Below, piece by piece: positions 16,495-22,644 of a DNA stretch of 41,735 nucleotides; the stretch's first letter is position 1; each line of letters starts with the position of its first letter. Source of the stretch: Pedosphaera sp. (lineage in GTDB: Bacteria; Verrucomicrobiota; Verrucomicrobiia; Limisphaerales; SXQI01). A program made the position numbers and the translations under genes. The notes beneath the pieces were generated by a model. It had not been told where the DNA came from. It did no database searches and saw only the letters and a list, made by a program, of their open reading frames with translations. Location: the NCBI GenBank assembly GCA_025359965.1, contig JANYDC010000088.1:1-41735 (forward strand). The letters are read 5' to 3'.

Positions 16495-16998
16495 TTATTT
16501 CGGCGTTGGGTTCCATCGCTCGTGTGCTCGTGTATCATTTGCAAAATCTGCCACGACCAGCAAATCCCGCCAATCGAGCTTCGCCAATTCGACCGCCTCG
16601 TGAAGGCGCGGCAGGCTCCCTTCGCTTAACTTGAGTGCCGCGAATCGAAACCTTTCCAACTCAAACTCATCGCACTTGTCCAAGTAGGGCAGGTTGTTGC
16701 CGCATTCATCGAAAATCAATTTCGTTGCCTCAGCGCGTAGATCTTCCTGAAAGAGAATTTCAAGTCGCCGACGCGTCTCTGGACTGAGAATGATACTTGG
16801 GGTTTGTTTAATAATGGGAGGTAAACCGGCTAACTCCAAGATGGTATCACGCGCTTTTTTGAATCCTACGTCGCGGAAAATTTGGCGATACAACCGAACA
16901 GCCGAAAGCACATCACCCGCTTTCGCTAGGCGTTTCACTTCCTCCAGAATGCTTGACTGGTCAGACTCCAGATTTTGCTGATTATGAACCTCGGACAT
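16495..16998 (-). CDS. Fic-coupled small protein with an L7/L12 C-terminal-domain-like segment
   Basis: A 167-residue cytoplasmic protein. The start at 16998 is chosen because it lies 5 nt after the fic stop; upstream in-frame codons would lie inside fic. Residues about 15-53 (ILEEVKRLAKAGDVLSAVRLY, then FKKARDTILEL) resemble the ribosomal protein L7/L12 C-terminal fold, which in full ribosomes binds translation factors. The C-terminus (DWRDLLVVADFANDTRAHERW) resembles a short conserved block seen at the end of other bacterial hypothetical proteins. Tight coupling to Fic suggests a target, adaptor or immunity role, which is inference. Biochemical function is unknown. Confidence 0.65.
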   Translation of the reverse strand: MSEVHNQQNLESDQSSILEEVKRLAKAGDVLSAVRLYRQIFRDVGFKKARDTILELAGLPPIIKQTPSIILSPETRRRLEILFQEDLRAEATKLIFDECGNNLPYLDKCDEFELERFRFAALKLSEGSLPRLHEAVELAKLDWRDLLVVADFANDTRAHERWNPTPK

Positions 16999-17003
16999 GA
17001 TTT

Positions 17004-18110
17004 CTATTTCTGAGGTAAGCGAAGTGTGTAGCTCGTGCTGCGTCCGCCTGCTTCGTCCTTGGCCAGGATTTCGCGAGTGAGCAGATCGCTGATGTCCCGT
17101 AGCGCTGTGTCTTGGGAGCACTTGGTTAGCTTCGCCCATTTGGATGAAGTCAGTTTTCCTTCAAACCCGTCCAGCAGGCGATTAATGATGGTTCGCTGGC
17201 GTTCATTGAGTGATGCGCCGGCATGGAGCTTCCAGAATTGTGCTTTGGCCAGCACGGCTTCGAGCGTTTTTTCTGACGAACCGATGGCGTGTTTCAGGCA
17301 GTGCAAAAACCACTCAACCCATACGGTGATATCGAGCGCGCCTTTCTGGCAGCGCTCCAGCACATTGTAGTAATCCTTCCGCTCTCGCTGAATTTGTGCG
17401 GCCATGCTGTAGAAGCGCTGGGAGCTTTTCTCGGATTGAGCCAGCACCATGTCCGCGATGGCCCGGGCAATTCTGCCATTGCCATCCTCGAATGGGTGAA
17501 TGGTCACGAACCAGAAATGGGCGAGTGCGGATTTTATGACCGGGTCGGTTCCGTCTGGCGTATTAAACCATTTGAGGAAGCGAGCCATCTCCTTTTTTAA
17601 CCGATTATGGGTTGGGGCCTCGAAGTGGACCCGCTCACGTCCCAGCGGACCTGATACGACCTGCATCGGTCCGCTTGCTTCTGTGCGCCATTCCCCCACC
17701 GTGATTTCCCGCATACCGCTCCTGCCGGTTGGGAATAACGCCGCATGCCACGCGAATAATCGATCCTCCGTTAGTGCCTCCGCATATTTGCTCGTGGCGT
17801 CCAGCATGGCCTCGACAATGCCTTCCACATGCCGGTCAATTTGTGAGGTGGCTCCAACGTCCATTCCCATTCGTCTGGCTATGGAGGACCGGACTAGTTC
17901 AGCGTCCAGCTTCTCGCCTTCAATCTCGCTGGTCTTGAGGACGTCCTGAGTCAGGGTTTGCAGCGTTGCCTCCTCGCGCAAGCCAAAGCCCAATGCCTCC
18001 ATGCGCCCCAACAAACGGCCTTGCAAGTGACGCACCCGAGCCAACTCATCACCCAGCTTCGCCCGATTCCAACTCAGGTCGGGCCACTCTTTAAGTTCAT
18101 GGATGTACAT
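17004..18110 (-). CDS. class II Fic AMP-transferase with DUF4172 N-terminus and winged-helix end
   Basis: A Fic (filamentation induced by cAMP) enzyme, 368 residues; the family transfers AMP from ATP to protein hydroxyls. The N-terminal DUF4172-like domain (YIHELKEWPDLSWN) contains the inhibitory helix motif T60-S-E-I-E64-G65, which fits the (S/T)xxxE(G/N) rule of self-inhibited class II Fics. The active-site loop HPFEDGNGRIAR (205-216) is complete, with catalytic H205 and the phosphate-binding GNGR. The C-terminal 90 or so residues look like a winged helix (LTSSKWAKLTKCSQDTALRD), so DNA binding and autoregulation are plausible. It precedes a partner gene by 5 nt and follows an operator-like repeat cluster. 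Confidence 0.92.
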   Translation of the reverse strand: MYIHELKEWPDLSWNRAKLGDELARVRHLQGRLLGRMEALGFGLREEATLQTLTQDVLKTSEIEGEKLDAELVRSSIARRMGMDVGATSQIDRHVEGIVEAMLDATSKYAEALTEDRLFAWHAALFPTGRSGMREITVGEWRTEASGPMQVVSGPLGRERVHFEAPTHNRLKKEMARFLKWFNTPDGTDPVIKSALAHFWFVTIHPFEDGNGRIARAIADMVLAQSEKSSQRFYSMAAQIQRERKDYYNVLERCQKGALDITVWVEWFLHCLKHAIGSSEKTLEAVLAKAQFWKLHAGASLNERQRTIINRLLDGFEGKLTSSKWAKLTKCSQDTALRDISDLLTREILAKDEAGGRSTSYTLRLPQK

Positions 18111-18144
18111 TTAATCTCCGCACTATTTAATGAGATTAAAGGGG

Positions 18145-18214
18145 TTATTCGCCGCATCTGCAAACTTATTCACCGCATAATACGCGGTGAATAACCGGCG
18201 TATTCGCCGCATCT
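18145..18214 (-). promoter_or_regulatory. operator-like cluster of TATTC(G/A)CCGC boxes upstream of fic
   Basis: Three direct copies of TATTC(G/A)CCGCAT begin at 18146, 18167 and 18201. A fourth, inverted copy makes a perfect 11-bp inverted repeat, TTATTCACCGC at 18166-18176 and its complement at 18184-18194, with a 7-nt spacer. The first and third copies share TATTCGCCGCATCT exactly. The cluster fills the gap between the sigma-factor stop and the fic start. There is no T tract, so it is unlikely to be a terminator. A binding site for the Fic winged helix or another repressor is inference. Confidence 0.5.
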
Positions 18215-18217
18215 TTC

Positions 18218-19858
18218 CTACTTCTTAACGCTTTGGCTGCGAGGCCGGTTATGCCAGGTCCGGATCGTAAGAGCCAGTGCAACACAGCCGAGAATCCACC
18301 AGTGGATTTGATGGAGTACCACGGAGTTGAAATCGGCGAGCCATTGGGTTTTTACCCAATCTTTTGCGATGGCTGTGCTTGCCTCGGTTGCAGTGGCGGT
18401 GACGCCGACCGCATAATCGCGGGCTACGGCAGCGATGCCCACGGCGCATTTCACTCCGACGGAGGCAAACCCCAGCGCCCACCAACCGAAGGCCAGACTG
18501 CCAAAAGCCAACACTCCGAAGGCCACACCCCACAAGCTCAGGCTCAATACGCCCACCGTGATGCCACCGATGGCGATGGGAGCGATTGCCAGCCCTCCGA
18601 ATGCCAGAAACGGGCTGACCGCGATGTCTCCAAAGGCGATCCATCCGCAGATAGTGCGCGTCCGATATCGGTCCGCGCTTTGACCGCCCCAAGTCATCGC
18701 GAAGAGGGGCAGACCGAGAAGCTTCGCTTTGGATTCAAAGAATTTCGGAAGGCTCAATTGCTTGCCCTGCGTGGCCAGCACTTTGCTGTAGGACGCGTCC
18801 GTGGTATTCGTTTCGATGCGGATGCGTTGCACTTCGGCATCCATTCGTTGGCATATCCACATAATCCCGCCGACCAAGGCGGCCGTCCACATGAGGACGC
18901 CGAAGACCACCCAGCCCGCTGAGGCAGCGTAGAGCTTGCCGGCCTGGCTGAGAATTGCGACCAGTCCGACGATCATGACGAAGCAAAAGACAGTGATCCC
19001 GTAACGGGCGTAGCGGAGAATGCAATCTCGCTCTTGCTTGGAGCGTCCGGTGGAGGTAGCGGCTTTTGTCCCGAAATAGGCGCAGGCAAAACCGATGATT
19101 GGACCCACTAAAGCACCTAGACCAATCTTGGCCAAAACACTTTTTCCAGCGATGCTTGCGCTGTCATTGATGACGGTGCCAGCCGCAAGCGCAGCGGTGG
19201 CGGTTGTGGCGGACACCATGGGCAAAGCGACCAATACTCCAACGGTGAAGGCAGTTGAGGGGCGAGTCCGTGTCAGGGTGGATTCCACCAGAGCTGTCAT
19301 CTCCTCACGCAACATGTTGCGACCACGCGAGAGTCTTTGTCTGATTGTTTCCTCGGTGAGCTCCAGAGTCTTTGACACTTCCGCAACGGATTGGCCCTGC
19401 CGGTAGAATAGGACCATGGGTTCGCGGTAGGTGTCAGGCAATCCAGCGAGCGAACGCCAAAGCAACTGTTCTTCCTCCTGCGTGACGGCGTTCGCGGACG
19501 GGTCTGCATCAGACGTTGCCTGCTCGTCCACCAAGTCCAATGACTCGGCAGGACCTCCTCGACGTTGCTCACGTCGAGAGGCGTTGGCTGCGAGATTGCG
19601 CGCGATGCCGCATAGCCAAGCCCGCAGTTTGGAGGGTTCGCGCAATTCACCGCCGTTCTGCCATGCGGCGACAAAGGTTTCCTGGGCGAGATCCTCGGAA
19701 CGGGAAAGGTTGCCGCAGGCGCTGTAGGCCACCGAGCAGACCATGGATTGATACCTCTCCACGATCCTCCCAAAAGCCTCGCGATCACCGGCGCGGGATT
19801 GCTTCCAGAGTTGGTCGTCGGAGATCGCGGTTAATGCGGATGTATTTTGATTCATCAT
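18218..19858 (-). CDS. ECF sigma factor fused to a multi-pass membrane domain
   Basis: A 546-residue protein. Region sigma-2 spans about 13-95 (DQLWKQSRAGDREAFGRIVERY; SRSEDLAQETFVAAW; LRAWLCGIARNLA) and region sigma-4 about 130-185 (LPDTYREPMVLFYRQGQSVAEV; TEETIRQRLSRGRNML). Normal ECF factors end near residue 190. Here some 350 more residues follow: four or so hydrophobic helices between 203 and 339, a soluble stretch (340-415), a glycine-alanine-rich hydrophobic repeat region (about 415-490, units like IAFG, LAFG, IAIGG) and a final helix near 520. The architecture suggests a membrane-tethered, self-regulated sigma factor with no separate anti-sigma gene nearby. MM at the start leaves a one-codon ambiguity. 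Confidence 0.85.
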   Translation of the reverse strand: MMNQNTSALTAISDDQLWKQSRAGDREAFGRIVERYQSMVCSVAYSACGNLSRSEDLAQETFVAAWQNGGELREPSKLRAWLCGIARNLAANASRREQRRGGPAESLDLVDEQATSDADPSANAVTQEEEQLLWRSLAGLPDTYREPMVLFYRQGQSVAEVSKTLELTEETIRQRLSRGRNMLREEMTALVESTLTRTRPSTAFTVGVLVALPMVSATTATAALAAGTVINDSASIAGKSVLAKIGLGALVGPIIGFACAYFGTKAATSTGRSKQERDCILRYARYGITVFCFVMIVGLVAILSQAGKLYAASAGWVVFGVLMWTAALVGGIMWICQRMDAEVQRIRIETNTTDASYSKVLATQGKQLSLPKFFESKAKLLGLPLFAMTWGGQSADRYRTRTICGWIAFGDIAVSPFLAFGGLAIAPIAIGGITVGVLSLSLWGVAFGVLAFGSLAFGWWALGFASVGVKCAVGIAAVARDYAVGVTATATEASTAIAKDWVKTQWLADFNSVVLHQIHWWILGCVALALTIRTWHNRPRSQSVKK

Positions 19859-19971
19859 TAACCTGTGGCCGCGAGAGTTAAAAAAGTGACAGGGAATCTA
19901 CGCCGGCCGATGCGATAGCCTATTTGATCAGTCCGGCGCAGGCCGCTTGGTCGCGTCCATTGGACGGACCA

Positions 19972-20739
19972 TCAGCGTTCTGCGCGGGCATTGCCGATCT
20001 CGTACCGGACCGTGACGCTGGCGTGGACCTTCACTTCACCGGGCTCCACGGGCGTCCGCCCGGCTTTGGAGGTCGTCATCATTCTGGCTCCCCCAAAACC
20101 TTCGTTAAATGGAACGGACGTGGCACCGCCTTCGGTTACTTCAAGGACTCCAGCCAAGCGCAGGCCTAATGCTTTGGCGATCGATTCCGCTTTGGTTTGC
20201 GCTTCCTGCGAGGCCAGGGTGAGAGCGGTCATCCGTTGATTCAGATCATTTTTCAACCCGAACGAGACCCCTTGTAACTCGTTGACTCCGGCTGCTATGC
20301 CTGTATCAATCACTTTTCCCACCAGCTTTGTATCCGTCAGGGTGACTTCAAGCATGTTGTTTGCGCGAAAGCCCACCACGCGCGGTTGTTCGGTGCCGTT
20401 GGGAAATTTTACCTGTTCATAAACCGGCATCAAAGTGATTCCTGAGGTGTGGATTGATCGGCGCGATACTCCAAGTTTCTCGATGCCTTCCAAGGCTTTT
20501 TCAATCTTTGCGTTCACCTGGGATTGGGCGACGTCCGCCTGATCCGTCTGCGCCGTCGCACCGAGACGAACCACCGCCTGATCGGGTGCCGCAGAGACCT
20601 CACCGTCGCCCATCACGACAATCGTGCGGGGATGATCGGCACGCCCTTCGGGTGGTCTTGGCTGTGCCATTGCGACAATTAAGGATGTCAGAGTCAGGGT
20701 GGCTAGCAGCAGTAAAATTTTGATTCTTGATGTTTTCAT
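19972..20739 (-). CDS. SIMPL (DUF541) domain exported protein
   Basis: A 255-residue periplasmic protein. The start at 20739 gives a signal peptide (MKTSRIKILLLLATLTLTSLIVAMAQ); an upstream in-frame start adds only a non-signal extension. The mature protein matches the SIMPL/DUF541 family (RTIVVMGDGEVSAAPDQAVVRLG; VVGFRANNMLEVTL; ASQEAQTKAESIAKALGLRLAG). Family members such as E. coli YggE are linked to oxidative and envelope stress, but no biochemical activity is established. It lies 113 bp upstream of the sigma-factor gene on the same strand. Confidence 0.88.
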   Translation of the reverse strand: MKTSRIKILLLLATLTLTSLIVAMAQPRPPEGRADHPRTIVVMGDGEVSAAPDQAVVRLGATAQTDQADVAQSQVNAKIEKALEGIEKLGVSRRSIHTSGITLMPVYEQVKFPNGTEQPRVVGFRANNMLEVTLTDTKLVGKVIDTGIAAGVNELQGVSFGLKNDLNQRMTALTLASQEAQTKAESIAKALGLRLAGVLEVTEGGATSVPFNEGFGGARMMTTSKAGRTPVEPGEVKVHASVTVRYEIGNARAER

Positions 20740-21057
20740 GGCGAATTTCTCGGTGCCACAACGGTACACGCGCCCCTTTAAGTTGTCACGCCAGCCCCGA
20801 TTTCCCAGTGATTTCGGAAGGTAGGGGTTGGTGAGAATTTGATTTCCGCTGAACGTTGCAATAAGTGCCGAACTGGCGTGTAGAATCGACCTCCATTACG
20901 TGCTGTCATTGGTAATTGAAAGGGCCTGTGATTAATTTTCCGCCATTCCAAACTGTGCCACTCTGGCGCATTAAGCCGCGCTACCTTGCCATTTGGTGCT
21001 TTGACTGTGACGAAACAGCCCAAGATTGCCTCTATGTTTTTTAGGACGCCACTGAGA
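20740..21057. other. intergenic stretch with no supported gene
   Basis: About 318 bp between the msrB stop and the SIMPL start, both on the minus strand. An open frame of 81 codons exists on the minus strand (20778-21023) but has no signal, motif or family resemblance I can recognise. I see no tRNA, terminator hairpin or convincing promoter. It presumably carries the promoter of the SIMPL gene. Confidence 0.4.
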
Positions 21058-21669
21058 TCAACCCTTGGGTGGGGCGTTGGTCGATATTGTGCCTGATTTG
21101 GTCAGGCCTGCCTTGATGAATGGCTCCAGGAGTTTTCCGTAGCCCGCTTTTTCCATTTCCTCCACACCAATAAACTTCAGTGACGCTGAGTTGATGCAGT
21201 AGCGCAGCTTGGTGGGGCCAGGGCCGTCGTTGAAGACGTGGCCGAGATGTGAATCGGCGTCTTTGGAACGGACTTCAACTCGCTTCATGCCGTAGGAAAG
21301 ATCGGTATGTTCCACCACTTCGGTCCCGCTCACGGGCTTGCTGAAGCTCGGCCAGCCGCAACCGGAATCAAACTTATCGAGCGAGCTGAACAGGGGTTTG
21401 CCCGAAACGACGTCGACATAAATGCCTGGCTTGTGGTTATCCCAGAATTCGTTGTGAAAAGCCGGTTCGGTGTCGGCCTCTTGGGTGACGGCAAATTGTT
21501 CAGGCGTGAGCTTTTTCTTCAACTCCGCCGCGCTTGGTTTCTTAAAGTCACTCATGGCCGTCGATTGATTGGTTGATTTGGAGGAGGTTTCGCTTCGGTC
21601 GGTTTTTTGCGACATCACGGAAACGGTCAGGATAACCGCTGCCGCCATTGAGATTCCCAAGATTTTCAT
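21058..21669 (-). CDS. msrB: peptide-methionine (R)-S-oxide reductase, exported
   Basis: Repairs methionine-R-sulfoxide in proteins. After an N-terminal hydrophobic segment ([17 protein letters not shown]) suggesting export or membrane anchoring, the MsrB fold covers about 45-175: [10 protein letters not shown] (C104), [14 protein letters not shown] and [11 protein letters not shown] with catalytic C158. The CxxC zinc pairs of form 1 MsrB are missing ([10 protein letters not shown] has none), so this is the zinc-free form with C104 as likely resolving cysteine. The extracytoplasmic location fits repair of envelope proteins. It is preceded by a perfect hairpin in the leader. Confidence 0.93.
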   Translation of the reverse strand: MKILGISMAAAVILTVSVMSQKTDRSETSSKSTNQSTAMSDFKKPSAAELKKKLTPEQFAVTQEADTEPAFHNEFWDNHKPGIYVDVVSGKPLFSSLDKFDSGCGWPSFSKPVSGTEVVEHTDLSYGMKRVEVRSKDADSHLGHVFNDGPGPTKLRYCINSASLKFIGVEEMEKAGYGKLLEPFIKAGLTKSGTISTNAPPKG

Positions 21670-21690
21670 ACGAGCACCATGATTTCAATT

Positions 21691-21709
21691 TGAATGCTTT
21701 TTGCATTCA
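21691..21709 (-). repeat. perfect 7-bp inverted repeat in the msrB leader
   Basis: TGAATGC-AAAAA-GCATTCA as read on the minus strand, 22 to 40 nt upstream of the msrB ATG and about 70 nt after the terC stop. No T tract follows, so it is a poor intrinsic terminator. It could be an operator or leader hairpin for msrB. Confidence 0.35.
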
Positions 21710-21781
21710 TCCGTAAGTCGTTCCAGCAGGGGAAACCTATCACTCAAAACAAATATTTTCCAAAGAATCGGTTGATTTGAT

Positions 21782-22516
21782 TCAACGGTAGGGTTGGTGT
21801 AGTTCCACGGGAGGGGATTTTTTGCGGAGCTTGAGGTTGAGCATTTCGACCCCGATGGAGAAGGCCATGGCGAAGTAGACATAGCCCTTCGGGATTTCCT
21901 TATGGAAGGATTCGGCCACCAAGGTGCAGCCGATGAGCATTAGAAAGCTCAGAGCCAGCATTTTGATGGTGGGGTGCTTTTCGATGAAGGTGCTGATGTA
22001 CCCGGAAAAAAAGAGCATGAAAATCACGGAGAGAATCACTGCGGAAATCATCACGGGCACGTGTTTGGCCATGCCGACGGCAGTGACCACTGAATCCAGT
22101 GAGAACACAATATCCAAAAGCATGATCTGGATCAGCACACTGGAGAAAGTGGGTGCCAGGCGGTTGGTCACTCCGCCCTCCTCGCCTTCAAGTTTTTCAT
22201 GTATCTCATGCGTGGATTTGGCCAGGAGGAAAAGGCCTCCTGTCAAAAGGATCAGATCGCGGCCGGAGACACCGTGTCCAAATACGCTAAACAAAGGGGT
22301 AGTCAGGCGCGAAAGCCAAGCCAAGCTTAGCAGGAGCAGGATGCGCGTGCCCAAGGCCAGCATTAAACCCAGTTTACGGGCTTTTTCGCGTTGGTTGACC
22401 GGAAGTTTGTTCGCGAGGATAGAAATGAAGACGATATTATCGATCCCCAGCACGATTTCCAAAACGGTCAAAGTGAGCAGGCTGATCCAAGCTTCAGGTG
22501 ATGAAATCCAATCCAT
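21782..22516 (-). CDS. TerC family integral membrane protein
   Basis: A polytopic protein of 244 residues with about seven transmembrane helices. The start MDWISSPEAWI at 22516 is the typical TerC-family start; an in-frame codon 12 residues upstream is less likely. The signature LEIVLGIDNIVFISIL with acidic residues in the first helix and DIVFSLDSVVTAVG in the middle match the family, which is linked to manganese export and to tellurium resistance. I looked for, and did not see, a yybP-ykoY manganese riboswitch upstream. Substrate here is inferred from family only. Confidence 0.9.
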   Translation of the reverse strand: MDWISSPEAWISLLTLTVLEIVLGIDNIVFISILANKLPVNQREKARKLGLMLALGTRILLLLSLAWLSRLTTPLFSVFGHGVSGRDLILLTGGLFLLAKSTHEIHEKLEGEEGGVTNRLAPTFSSVLIQIMLLDIVFSLDSVVTAVGMAKHVPVMISAVILSVIFMLFFSGYISTFIEKHPTIKMLALSFLMLIGCTLVAESFHKEIPKGYVYFAMAFSIGVEMLNLKLRKKSPPVELHQPYR

Positions 22517-22644
22517 GAACCAAGTATGTTGAAATAAGGTGAGTGTACTCAAGGTAAACTGGAAAAGTTACGATTCAAACTTGGAAGCGAAGAAACAGTG
22601 GACTTTTCATTTTGGCGGCGACCCCTATTGTATCGCCCAGCAAC

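Noticed and set aside
16314..16544. A basic 76-codon minus-strand frame between the prepilin gene and the Fic partner gene
   Set aside because: It overlaps both neighbours, has no recognisable domain or ribosome site, and its Lys-rich composition can come from the antisense of hydrophobic-looking sequence.
22517..22611. Possible yybP-ykoY manganese riboswitch upstream of terC
   Set aside because: The region is short and I could not find the conserved stems or loop sequences of that element.
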